Below, one piece after another: positions 1 through 7,890 of a DNA stretch of 64,000 nt (positions are counted from its first letter, which is position 1; each line of letters opens with the position of its first letter). Under the pieces are notes generated by a model that was not told the DNA's origin, made no database searches, and was given only the letters and a program-made list of their open reading frames with translations. Source of the DNA: Embleya scabrispora DSM 41855 (GTDB lineage: Bacteria; Actinomycetota; Actinomycetes; Streptomycetales; Streptomycetaceae); contig NZ_KB889676.1 of assembly GCF_000372745.1 (NCBI RefSeq), forward strand, positions 1-64,000, given 5' to 3'. Made by a program: the position numbers and the translations under genes.

Positions 1-61
1 GCGAGGGGCCGCCTTTTTCTCGGAGGAGCGAAGCGGAGGAGAGAAAAAGGCGGCCCCTCGC
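1..61. terminator. Perfect 21-bp inverted repeat, likely terminator of a gene left of the window
   Basis: Bases 1-21 and 41-61 are perfect reverse complements around a 19-nt purine-rich loop. The stem contains a run of five T on the left arm and five A on the right arm. It lies 29 bases before fasR, so it probably ends the transcript of the preceding gene, which is outside the window. The left border may be cut by the window edge. Confidence 0.6.
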
Positions 62-90
62 GAGCCGGCGACGAAGTCGCCCAACAGTCA

Positions 91-1272
91 GTGGATGATG
101 GCCCCGTGAGTTCCAAGCCCGATTTGCGCGCCGCGACCGTCCGCAGGCTGGAGAAGTCCGCCGGCGCACTGGCCGGAGCGGCCCTGGCCAGGATGGACGA
201 GGCACTCCCCTGGTACCGGAACATGCCCGCCGACAACCGGTCCTGGATCGGCCTGGTCGCCCAGGCCGGCATCTCCGCGTTCACCGAGTGGTTCCGGCAT
301 CCCGAGACCCCGCAGAAGGTCAGCGCCGACGTGTTCGGCACCGCGCCGCGCGAGCTGACCCGCACCATCACGCTGCCGCACACGGTGGAGCTGATCCGCA
401 CCACGATCGAGGTGGTCGAGTCCGAGATCGCCACCCTGGCCGCGCCCGGCTACGAGCAGGAACTGCGCGAATCACTGCTGCTGTACTCCCGCGAGATCGC
501 CTTCGCCACCGCGCAGGTGTACGCGCACGCCGCCGAGACCCGCGGCGCGTGGGACGCGCGGCTGGAGGCGCTGGTCGTGCACTCGCTGCTGCGCGGCGAG
601 GCGGACGAGGGCATCCTCTCCCGTGCCTCGGCGCTGGGCTGGGGTTCGCCGGACTCGGTCATGGTGGTGGTGGGCAACGCGCCGGACGCGGACACGCAGG
701 CGGTCGTGGACGGCATCCACCGGGCGGGCCGGCACGCCCGACTGAACGTGCTCACCGGCGTCCAGGGCGAGCGACTCGTGGTGATCCTGGGCGGTACCGA
801 CGACCCGATCCGGGCCACCCGCTCGCTGATCGGCCAGTTCGGCCCGGGCCCGGTGGTGGTCGGCCCCGAGGTGCCGGACCTGCTGGCCGCGGTGCGCTCG
901 GCGCAGGCGGCGATGTCGGGACACCGGGCGTGCGTCGCGTGGCCGGATGCTCCGCGCCCGGTGTCCGCCGACGATCTCCTGCCCGAGCGCGCACTCGCGG
1001 GTGACGAGGAGGCCCGGGAGCAGTTGGTGGAGGAGATCTACATACCTCTGCACGCTGCGGGCTCCGCGCTGCTGGAGACACTCTCCGTGTACCTGGAGCA
1101 GGCGGCGAGCCTGGAGGGGGCCGCCCGGATGCTCTTCGTTCACCCGAATACCGTGCGCTACCGGCTGCGACGCGTCGTCGACGTGACCGGACTCGTACCG
1201 ACGGAGACCCGTTCCGCCTTCACCCTCCAGGTCTCGCTGATCCTCGGCCGGCTCGCCGCAATCGAGATCTAG
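91..1272 (+). CDS. fasR: FasR, PucR-type transcriptional regulator of fatty-acid synthesis
   Basis: The 393-residue protein ends in a PucR-type helix-turn-helix (about residues 345-375, with the SLEGAARMLFVHPNTVRYRLRR-like signature broken as SLEGAARMLF then HPNTVRYRLRR). The N-terminal two thirds resemble the regulatory half of actinobacterial PucR/CdaR proteins. In Streptomyces, FasR activates the adjacent fabD-fabH-acpP-fabF operon, and the same adjacency here (98 bp to fabD, same strand) supports the name. The start is uncertain: GTG at 91 is used, but GTG at 106 is equally possible and neither has a clear ribosome site. The 98-bp gap to fabD suggests that fabD has its own promoter and that FasR acts there. 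Confidence 0.88.
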   Translation: MDDGPVSSKPDLRAATVRRLEKSAGALAGAALARMDEALPWYRNMPADNRSWIGLVAQAGISAFTEWFRHPETPQKVSADVFGTAPRELTRTITLPHTVELIRTTIEVVESEIATLAAPGYEQELRESLLLYSREIAFATAQVYAHAAETRGAWDARLEALVVHSLLRGEADEGILSRASALGWGSPDSVMVVVGNAPDADTQAVVDGIHRAGRHARLNVLTGVQGERLVVILGGTDDPIRATRSLIGQFGPGPVVVGPEVPDLLAAVRSAQAAMSGHRACVAWPDAPRPVSADDLLPERALAGDEEAREQLVEEIYIPLHAAGSALLETLSVYLEQAASLEGAARMLFVHPNTVRYRLRRVVDVTGLVPTETRSAFTLQVSLILGRLAAIEI

Positions 1273-1321
1273 TCGAGACACTCTTGTAGGAAACCCACAA
1301 AGTCACCATCGGATCTTCGTC

Positions 1322-1353
1322 CCTGCCGATAAGGGGCTCACACCCCTGGCAGG
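1322..1353 (+). promoter_or_regulatory. Stem-loop overlapping the fabD ribosome-binding site
   Basis: CCTGCC (1322-1327) pairs with GGCAGG (1348-1353), and AGGGG (1332-1336) pairs with CCCCT (1343-1347). The right arm includes the first AGG of the AGGAGAGAGG ribosome site (1351-1360) of fabD. If the stem forms in mRNA it would partly hide the ribosome site. Alternatively the dyad could be a DNA operator such as a FasR site. No experiment distinguishes these. Confidence 0.45.
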
Positions 1354-1369
1354 AGAGAGGCTTGACCTC

Positions 1370-2551
1370 GTGCTCGTACTCGTCGCTCCCGGACAGGGTG
1401 CCCAGACGCCCGGATTCCTCGCTCCCTGGCTCGACCTCGACGGCGTGGCCGACCGGCTGCGCTGGTGGTCCGCCGTCACGGGCCTCGATCTGATCCATTA
1501 CGGCACCAAGGCCGACGCGGACGAGATCCGGGACACGGCGGTGGCCCAGCCGCTGCTCGTCGCCTCGGGTCTGGTGGCCGCCCTGGCCCTGTTCCCGCAC
1601 CCCTCCGACGCCTACCGCGTGGTCGGCGCCGCCGCCGGCCACAGCGTCGGCGAGTTGACCGCGGCCGCCGGCACCGGCGTGATCACCGCCGAGTCGGCGA
1701 TGACCATCGTGCGCGAGCGCGGCAAGGCGATGGCCGCCGCGGCGGCCGTCACGCAGACCGGCATGAGCGCGGTGCTCGGCGGCGACCCGGAGACGGTGCT
1801 CGCCAAGATCGCCGAACACGGGCTGACCCCGGCGAACATGAACGGCGCGGGCCAGATCGTCGCCGCCGGCACCCTGGAACAGCTCGCCGCCTTCGCCGCC
1901 GACCCGCCGGAGAAGGCCCGCGTACGTCCGCTGGCGGTGGCCGGCGCCTTCCACACCGAGCACATGGCGTCCGCGGTGGACCGGCTCGCCGAGCTGGTGC
2001 CGGGCGTGACCGTGCGCGACCCGCGCACCCCGTTCATCTCCAACTCCGACGGCGCGGTGCTGCACGACGGCCGCGACGTGGTCAAGCGACTGGTCACCCA
2101 GGTCTCCAACCCGGTGCGCTGGGACCTGTGCATGGAGACCATGAAGGACCTGGGGGTCACCGGTCTGATCGAGGTTGCCCCGGCCGGCACCCTGACCGGT
2201 CTGGCCAAGCGTGCCCTGCCCGGCGTGGAGACGGTCGCCCTCAAGACCCCGGACGACCTGGAGGCGGCCCGCGAGCTGGTCGAGCGGCACGGCAGCCCCA
2301 GCACGATCGACGCCTCGCCCACGTGGCGCCTGGTGGTCGCGCCGTTCAAGGGCGTCATCGAGCTCACCGACATCAAGTCGGGCGACGCTCTCTCGCCCGG
2401 TGCCAAGGTCGCCACGGTGCGCTCGCACCGCGACGAGCAGAGCATCACCGTTCCGCACGGCGGCACCGTGGTCGAGTGGCTCGTCGAGGACGGCGACCCG
2501 GTCGCGCCCGGCATGCCGCTGTTGCGCATCCACCCGCGGAGTTCGCTGTGA
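1370..2551 (+). CDS. fabD: Malonyl-CoA:ACP transacylase FabD with an extra C-terminal biotinyl/lipoyl-like domain
   Basis: FabD moves malonyl from CoA to acyl carrier protein, the first committed step of type II fatty-acid synthesis. The GQGAQ start, nucleophile Ser92 in GHSVGE and catalytic His195 in GAFHTEH are intact. The GTG at 1370 follows AGGAGAGAGG (1351-1360). At 393 residues it is about 75-80 longer than the usual Streptomyces FabD. Residues about 316-388 look like a biotinyl/lipoyl domain: two half-repeats (VVAPFKGVIELTD.. and ITVPHGGTVVEWL..) each followed by a GD..xPG turn. The biotin motif MKM is replaced by H353-R354-D355, so there is no lysine to modify. Codon use is continuous, so this is not an obvious frameshift. 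First gene of the fab operon. Confidence 0.93.
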   Translation: MLVLVAPGQGAQTPGFLAPWLDLDGVADRLRWWSAVTGLDLIHYGTKADADEIRDTAVAQPLLVASGLVAALALFPHPSDAYRVVGAAAGHSVGELTAAAGTGVITAESAMTIVRERGKAMAAAAAVTQTGMSAVLGGDPETVLAKIAEHGLTPANMNGAGQIVAAGTLEQLAAFAADPPEKARVRPLAVAGAFHTEHMASAVDRLAELVPGVTVRDPRTPFISNSDGAVLHDGRDVVKRLVTQVSNPVRWDLCMETMKDLGVTGLIEVAPAGTLTGLAKRALPGVETVALKTPDDLEAARELVERHGSPSTIDASPTWRLVVAPFKGVIELTDIKSGDALSPGAKVATVRSHRDEQSITVPHGGTVVEWLVEDGDPVAPGMPLLRIHPRSSL

Positions 2552-2624
2552 CGCCCGCCGCGGCGCCCGCTCCGCACCCGGCCGCGAACCCACCCGGCCT
2601 CCAACCCGTACGGGAGGACCACGC

Positions 2625-3635
2625 GTGACCGCTTCCATCACCCCCCGCGCCGGAGCCGCACACGCGCGCATCCTCGGCGTCGGCGGTTACCGCCCGGCTC
2701 GGATCGTGCCCAACTCCGAGCTGGTGGACCGGATCGACTCGTCCGACGAGTGGATCCAGACCCGTTCCGGGATCAAGACCCGGCGCTGGGCCTCCCCCGA
2801 GGAGACCGTCGCGGAGATGTCCATCGCCGCGGCGGGCAAGGCCCTCGCGCACGCCGGTCTGGACGCCTCGCAGGTGGGCTGCGTGATCGTCTCGACGGTC
2901 ACCCACCTCAAGCAGACCCCGGCGATCGCGACCGAGATCGCGCACCGCCTGGGAGCGGGCGGCGGGCGAGCGGCGGCGTTCGACGTCTCCGCGGCCTGCG
3001 CCGGCTTCTGCTACGGCGTCTCGCTGGCCAGTGACATGGTCCGCGGCGGCAGCGCCGAGTACGTTCTGGTGATCGGGGTCGAGCGACTGAGCGACCTGAC
3101 CAACCTGGCGGACCGCGGCACCGCGTTCATCTTCGGCGACGGCGCGGGCGCCGTGGTGATCGGTCCCTCGAGCACGCCGGGCATCGGCCCGGTCGTGTGG
3201 GGTTCCGACGGCTCGCAGTCCGAGGCGATCACCCAGACCATCGACTGGAACGACCTGCGCGATCGGCCCGAGCAGGACTTCCCCACGCTCAAGATGGAGG
3301 GCCAGAAGGTCTTCCGATGGGCCGTGTGGGAGATGGCCAAGGTCTGCGAGCAGGCGTTGGACGCCGCCGGCATCAAGGCCGCGGACCTGGACGCGTTCAT
3401 CCCGCACCAGGCCAACATGCGGATCACCGACGCGATGATCAAGGCGCTGAAGCTGCCCGCCGAGGTGCCGGTCGCCCGCGATATCGCCGAGAACGGAAAC
3501 ACCTCCGCCGCGTCCATCCCACTCGCCATGGAGCGCATGCTCGAAAGCGGCGAAGCGGTCAGCGGCGGAACCGCTCTGATCATGGGATTCGGGGCCGGCC
3601 TCGTCTACGCGGGCCAGGTCATTACGCTTCCGTAG
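2625..3635 (+). CDS. fabH: Beta-ketoacyl-ACP synthase III FabH
   Basis: FabH starts fatty-acid chains by condensing an acyl-CoA primer (branched in actinobacteria) with malonyl-ACP. The 336-residue protein has catalytic Cys125 in VSAACAGF, His in IPHQANMR and Asn in NGNTSAASIP. The GTG at 2625 is chosen because GGAGGA (2613-2618) lies at proper distance. The reading frame is open far upstream into fabD, but that part is out of frame with fabD and has no support. It sits 73 bp after fabD and 78 bp before acpP, consistent with one transcript. Confidence 0.96.
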   Translation: MTASITPRAGAAHARILGVGGYRPARIVPNSELVDRIDSSDEWIQTRSGIKTRRWASPEETVAEMSIAAAGKALAHAGLDASQVGCVIVSTVTHLKQTPAIATEIAHRLGAGGGRAAAFDVSAACAGFCYGVSLASDMVRGGSAEYVLVIGVERLSDLTNLADRGTAFIFGDGAGAVVIGPSSTPGIGPVVWGSDGSQSEAITQTIDWNDLRDRPEQDFPTLKMEGQKVFRWAVWEMAKVCEQALDAAGIKAADLDAFIPHQANMRITDAMIKALKLPAEVPVARDIAENGNTSAASIPLAMERMLESGEAVSGGTALIMGFGAGLVYAGQVITLP

Positions 3636-3713
3636 TCCCCGTCGGTCGTCGCCGGCGGACGAGCAACACAAGCAGCACCCTTCACCGCAGAAGATTTCGA
3701 ATCAAGGAGCAAC

Positions 3714-3962
3714 ATGGCTGCCAGCCAGGAAGAGGTCCTCACGGGCCTCGCCGACATCGTGAACGAGATCGCCGGCGTCCCGCAGGACGAGGTCGAGTTG
3801 GACAAGTCCTTCATCGACGACCTGGACGTGGACTCGCTGTCGATGGTCGAGGTCGTCGTGGCGGCCGAGGAGAAGTTCGAGGTCAAGATCCCGGACGACG
3901 ACGTCAAGGGTCTCAAGACCGTTCGCGACGCGGTGGACTACATCGTCAAGGCCGCCGCCTAG
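3714..3962 (+). CDS. acpP: Acyl carrier protein of fatty-acid synthesis
   Basis: An 82-residue acidic protein with the phosphopantetheine site Ser41 in DVDSLSMVE. It carries the growing acyl chain between FabD, FabH and FabF. ATG at 3714 follows AAGGAGCA (3702-3709), a strong ribosome site fitting a highly expressed protein. It lies between fabH and fabF as in other Streptomyces. The length matches the family. Confidence 0.97.
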   Translation: MAASQEEVLTGLADIVNEIAGVPQDEVELDKSFIDDLDVDSLSMVEVVVAAEEKFEVKIPDDDVKGLKTVRDAVDYIVKAAA

Positions 3963-3986
3963 CTCGGATGTAGCGCCGGCCGTTTT

Positions 3987-4020
3987 CCGGGCCGGACCCG
4001 CACCCGCGAGTCCGGCCCGG
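3987..4020 (+). terminator. Intra-operon hairpin between acpP and fabF
   Basis: CCGGGCCGGAC (3987-3997) and GTCCGGCCCGG (4010-4020) form a perfect 11-bp stem with a 12-nt loop in the 135-bp gap. There is no T run, so it may act as a partial terminator or as an mRNA 3-prime stabiliser giving more acpP than fabF transcript. Function is inferred. Confidence 0.5.
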
Positions 4021-4097
4021 TCCGTCGCAGCCACACCGGGCCCCGGCCCGCTCAGCCGCCGGATCGCCCGAAACAACAGCGTGAGAGTGAGAAGACA

Positions 4098-5399
4098 GTG
4101 AAGTCGACCGAGCGCAACGACGCCGCGCGAACCGTGGTCGTCACCGGTCTGGGCGCGACCACGCCGGTCGGTGGCGATGTCGCGACCACATGGTCCGCGC
4201 TGCTCGCGGGTACCTCCGGCGCGCGGGCTCTGACCGAGGAATGGGCCGCACAACTGCCGGTGACCTTCGCCGCGCGGATCGCCGTCGAGCCGCTCGAGGT
4301 CATGCCCAAGGTCGAGGCGCGTCGCCTGGACCGATCCGGCCAGTTCGCGATGATCGCCGCGCGCGAGGCATGGCTGGACGCCGGCTACGCGGCGAAGAAC
4401 ACCGCGCACGAGGACGCTCCGGACGCGCTCGTGGTGGACCCGGTCCGCCTCGGCGTGGTCATCGCATCCGGCATCGGCGGCGTCACCACCCTGCTCGACG
4501 CGTGGGACACCTTCCGCGAGAAGGGCCCCCGCCGGGTCGGCCCGCTCACCGTCCCGATGCTCATGCCCAACAGCCCGGCCGCCAACGTCGGCATCGAACT
4601 GGGCGCGCGAGCCGGTGTGCACACCCCCGTCAGCGCGTGCGCCTCCGGCGCCGAGGCGGTCGCGTACGGCCTGGAGATGATCCGCTCCGGCCGCGCCGAC
4701 GTGGTGGTCTGCGGCGGTACCGAGGCGGCGATCCACCCGCTGCCGATGGCCGCCTTCGCGAACATGATGGCGATGTCCAAGCGCAACGACGAGCCGCAGC
4801 GCGCGTCGCGCCCGTACGACAAGGGCCGCGACGGCTTTGTGATGGGCGAGGGCGCGGGCGTCCTGGTCCTGGAGAGCGCCGAATACGCGGCCGCCCGCGG
4901 AGCCCGTGTGTACGCCGAGGTCGCGGGCGCCGGACTCAGCTCCGACGGCCACCACATCGCCCAGCCCGAACCGACCGGCCGCGACATCGCCCGGGCGATG
5001 GCCCTGGCCCTGGAGGACGGCGCGATCGAGCCGCAGGAGGTCGTGCACGTGAACGCGCACGGCACCTCGACTCCGGCGGGCGACGTCACCGAACTCAAGG
5101 CGATCCGCGCCACACTGGGCGACGCGGCGGCGGACAAGATCACCGTCACCAGCACCAAGTCGATGACCGGCCACCTGCTCGGAGGCACCGGCGCGGTCGA
5201 GTCGGTCGCCACGGTGCTCGCCCTGTACCACCGCACGGCACCGCCCACGATCAACGTGGACGACCTCGACGACGAGGTCGACCTGGACATCATCCGAGAC
5301 GAGCCGCGCGCGCTGCCCGACGGCAGCGTCGTCGCCCTCAACAACTCGTTCGGCTTCGGCGGCCACAACGTCGTCGTCGCCTTCCGCCGGTTCGGGTGA
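4098..5399 (+). CDS. fabF: Beta-ketoacyl-ACP synthase II FabF
   Basis: FabF elongates acyl-ACP with malonyl-ACP. The 433-residue protein has the Cys-His-His triad: Cys181 in VSACASGAEA, His321 in NAHGTSTPAGD and His359 in KSMTGHLLGG. The glycine-rich NSFGFGGHN end is also present. The start is GTG 4098, just after a GAGTGAGAAGA stretch that gives only a modest ribosome site. It is somewhat longer at the N-terminus than E. coli FabF. It follows acpP and precedes a carboxyltransferase gene by about 94 bp. Confidence 0.95.
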   Translation: MKSTERNDAARTVVVTGLGATTPVGGDVATTWSALLAGTSGARALTEEWAAQLPVTFAARIAVEPLEVMPKVEARRLDRSGQFAMIAAREAWLDAGYAAKNTAHEDAPDALVVDPVRLGVVIASGIGGVTTLLDAWDTFREKGPRRVGPLTVPMLMPNSPAANVGIELGARAGVHTPVSACASGAEAVAYGLEMIRSGRADVVVCGGTEAAIHPLPMAAFANMMAMSKRNDEPQRASRPYDKGRDGFVMGEGAGVLVLESAEYAAARGARVYAEVAGAGLSSDGHHIAQPEPTGRDIARAMALALEDGAIEPQEVVHVNAHGTSTPAGDVTELKAIRATLGDAAADKITVTSTKSMTGHLLGGTGAVESVATVLALYHRTAPPTINVDDLDDEVDLDIIRDEPRALPDGSVVALNNSFGFGGHNVVVAFRRFG

Positions 5400-5493
5400 C
5401 ACCCGACCTCCTTGCGCCGGCTCGCGACGCGTGCCGCCGGGCCGCACCATGCCCGGCGCGCGTGCCGCGGTCGGCAGGACGGACCAGACAGCC

Positions 5494-6948
5494 GTGACCG
5501 TGATGGACAACCGACCCGGCGCCGAGGCCGCACCCGCGCCCGCCGCCAGGCCCACCCGTCCGCACCGCGACGACGACCCGCGCAACCCGAGGCTGCGGCT
5601 GAAGAAGCTGGTGGACCCGGGTTCGTACGAGGAGATCTCGGCCTACGAGTCCACTTCGGGCACGCTCGCCTGTGTCGGCACGATCAACGGCGCCCGGGTG
5701 GTCGCCTACGCGTCGGACCCCACCGTCCAGGGCGGCGCGATGGGCGAAGAGGGCTGCGCCATCGTGGTCCGGGCGTACGAGCGCGCGATGGCCGAACGGG
5801 CTCCGATCATCGCGCTGTTCCACTCCGGCGGCGCGCGCCTGCAGGAGGGCGTGGCCAGTCTGCACGCGGTGGGCCGGATCTTCCACGCGATGACCATGGC
5901 CTCGGGTCGCATCCCGCAGATCTCGGTCGTGCTCGGCGCGGCCGCCGGCGGCGCGGCCTACGGGCCCGCGCTGACCGACATCGTGATCCTGGCGCCCGAG
6001 GGCCGGATCTTCGTCACCGGCCCGGACGTGGTCCGCTCGGTCACCGGCGAGGACGTCGACGCGCTGCGCCTGGGCGGCCCCGAGCCGCACGGCCGGCGCA
6101 GCGGGGTCGTGCACGTGGTCGCCGAGTCCGAACAGGACGCGATCGACCGGGCCCGCGGCCTGGCCGACCTGCTGGCCAACCAGGGCGAGATCGACCCGGC
6201 CGCCGTCGGCCGCCGCGAACTGGCCGCCCTGCTGCCCGAGTCGGCCAAGCGTGCCTACGACGTGCACCCGGTGGTCGATGGTCTGCTGGACGAGCCCGGC
6301 CAGGAACTGCACCCCAAGTGGGCGCCGAACATCGTCACCACGCTCGGTCGGCTCGGCGGGCGCACCGTCGGCCTGGTCGCGAACAACCCGCTGCGGCTGG
6401 GCGGTTGCCTGGACTCGGCATCGGCGGAGAAGGCTTCCCGCTTCGTGCGCATGTGCGACGCGTTCGGCGTGCCGCTCGTGGTGGTCGTGGACGTGCCCGG
6501 CTACCTGCCCGGTGTGGGTCAGGAGTGGGACGGCGTGGTGCGCCGCGGCGCGAAGCTGCTGCACGCGTTCGGCGAGTGCGTCGTGCCGCGCGTGACGATG
6601 GTCACGCGCAAGGCGTACGGCGGCGCGTACATCGCGATGAACTCGCGCTCGCTGGGCGCGACTCGGGTGTTGGCCTGGCCGACCGCCGAGGTCGCGGTGA
6701 TGGGCGCGGTGGCCGCCGTGCGCATCCTGCACCGCCGCCGGCTCGCCGAGGTTCCGGACGAGCTGAAGCCACAGGTCGAACTGGAGCTGGCGGCCGAGCA
6801 CGAGAAGGTCGCGGGCGGTCTGGACCGGGCGATCGAAATCGGCGTCGTGGACGAGGTGATCGACCCGGACGAGAGCCGGATCGCGATCGCCGAGGCGATC
6901 GCCGCCGCCCCGCGGACCCGCGGCGCACACGGCAACATCCCGCTCTAG
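5494..6948 (+). CDS. Acyl-CoA carboxylase carboxyltransferase (beta) subunit, AccD6/PccB type
   Basis: The protein transfers a carboxyl group from carboxybiotin to acyl-CoA (acetyl- or propionyl-CoA), making malonyl- or methylmalonyl-CoA. Family landmarks are GGARLQEGVASL (first oxyanion loop), AAGGAAYGPALTD, DVPGYLPGVGQEWDGVVRRG (second half) and KAYGGAYIAMNSR. It lies 94 bp after fabF on the same strand, recalling the mycobacterial fabD-acpM-kasA-kasB-accD6 operon. The start is uncertain: the frame is open from GTG 5431, and GTG 5494 or ATG 5503 are plausible. I use 5494 because residues upstream have no family support. A biotinylated alpha subunit is not in this window. Substrate cannot be read from the sequence. 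Confidence 0.9.
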   Translation: MTVMDNRPGAEAAPAPAARPTRPHRDDDPRNPRLRLKKLVDPGSYEEISAYESTSGTLACVGTINGARVVAYASDPTVQGGAMGEEGCAIVVRAYERAMAERAPIIALFHSGGARLQEGVASLHAVGRIFHAMTMASGRIPQISVVLGAAAGGAAYGPALTDIVILAPEGRIFVTGPDVVRSVTGEDVDALRLGGPEPHGRRSGVVHVVAESEQDAIDRARGLADLLANQGEIDPAAVGRRELAALLPESAKRAYDVHPVVDGLLDEPGQELHPKWAPNIVTTLGRLGGRTVGLVANNPLRLGGCLDSASAEKASRFVRMCDAFGVPLVVVVDVPGYLPGVGQEWDGVVRRGAKLLHAFGECVVPRVTMVTRKAYGGAYIAMNSRSLGATRVLAWPTAEVAVMGAVAAVRILHRRRLAEVPDELKPQVELELAAEHEKVAGGLDRAIEIGVVDEVIDPDESRIAIAEAIAAAPRTRGAHGNIPL

Positions 6949-6998
6949 AACGCGCCGACACCAGTACTCCCGCGGGCCCGGCTAGGTCCGAAGGCGGA

Positions 6999-7043
6999 GA
7001 CGCGAGGGGCCCTTCCGGATGATCCGGCAGGGCCCCTCGCGTC
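6999..7043. terminator. Strong bidirectional terminator between accD-like gene and DUF3145 gene
   Basis: GACGCGAGGGGCCC (6999-7012) and GGGCCCCTCGCGTC (7030-7043) form a perfect 14-bp stem, continued inside by CCGGAT/ATCCGG. The arrangement is convergent, and a CTTTTTC follows at about 7063-7069 on the plus strand. Confidence 0.8.
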
Positions 7044-7109
7044 GGTATGTCTATACGTATGTCTTTTTCGCGGCCGCTCCGGCCGCCCCCGCAGATTTGC
7101 CGGCCACGC

Positions 7110-7604
7110 TCAGACCACCTGGTGCAGCCAGCGCACCGGCGTGCCCTCCCCCGCGTAGCGGAAGGGCTCCAACTCGTCGTCCCACGGCTTGCCGAGCAGC
7201 TTCTCCACCTCCGAACGCAGGTCGACCTCGCCGCGCGCCGCACGACCGAGCACCGCGCGCAGCCGATCCTCGGGGATCAGGATGTCGCCGTGCGCCCCCG
7301 TGACCGCGTGGAAGATGCCGAGGTCGGGGGTGTTGCTGTAGCGCTCCCCCTCGGCGTTCGCCGAGGGCTCCTCGGTGGCCTCGAAGCGCAGCAGGTGCCA
7401 CCCGCGCAGCGCCGAGGCGAGGCGCGACGCAGTACCGGGCGCGCCCTGCCAGGACAGCTCGGCCCGCAACATGCCGGGCGCCACCGGCTGGCGGACCCAG
7501 TCAAGACTCACGCGCACGCCAAGAACGCCCGCTGCGGCCCACTCGACGTGCGGGCACAGCGCACGCGGCGCGGAGTGCACGTACAGAACTCCACGTGTCG
7601 TCAC
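7110..7604 (-). CDS. DUF3145 family protein
   Basis: A 164-residue cytoplasmic protein matching the actinobacterial DUF3145 family (starts TRGVLYVHSAP, ends TPVRWLHQVV). No enzyme motif, signal peptide or membrane segment is visible. The function of the family is unknown to me. In Streptomyces it commonly lies just beyond fabF, pointing the other way, as it does here. GTG at 7604 follows a GGAGGTCC ribosome site, which supports this start. Confidence 0.85.
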   Translation of the reverse strand: MTTRGVLYVHSAPRALCPHVEWAAAGVLGVRVSLDWVRQPVAPGMLRAELSWQGAPGTASRLASALRGWHLLRFEATEEPSANAEGERYSNTPDLGIFHAVTGAHGDILIPEDRLRAVLGRAARGEVDLRSEVEKLLGKPWDDELEPFRYAGEGTPVRWLHQVV

Positions 7605-7756
7605 CGGGACCTCCAGGCTTCAAGGACGAGGTTCGCCTTCCCCAGCGGCCTCAACCCTTGTCTCGGGCTGCCTGTTCGGATCCCGGTCTTCCATTGTGCC
7701 CCACAGACCACGGATGTACCACAGGCACCAGTTGCTGTCCGTAATCACATGTGGGC

Positions 7757-7781
7757 AATTGTCCGATGCGAAGGAACAATT
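7757..7781. promoter_or_regulatory. Imperfect inverted repeat in the DUF3145/hydrolase intergenic region
   Basis: AATTGTCC (7757-7764) and GGAACAATT (7773-7781) form an AT-rich imperfect dyad in the 286-bp region between two divergent genes. It lies about 110 bp before the hydrolase start and could be an operator or part of a promoter. The rest of 7605-7890 shows no gene. Confidence 0.25.
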
Positions 7782-7890
7782 CGTTACTCACCGTCTCGGA
7801 ATGGTGAGCCACTGCACTCAACGTGCCCGGCTGCCGACGACGCCACTCCCGGCAATGTCGGCCTTCACACGAAGGAGTGACGTACCGTCG

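Noticed and set aside
2250-2551. Frameshift or read-through as the reason for the long FabD
   Set aside because: The reading frame and codon bias run smoothly through the extension and the residues form an ordered domain pattern with its own stop before fabH.
3702-5585. Long minus-strand open frame opposite acpP and fabF
   Set aside because: It is antisense to well-supported genes, is His/Arg/Gly-rich and is a GC-skew shadow frame without domains or ribosome site.
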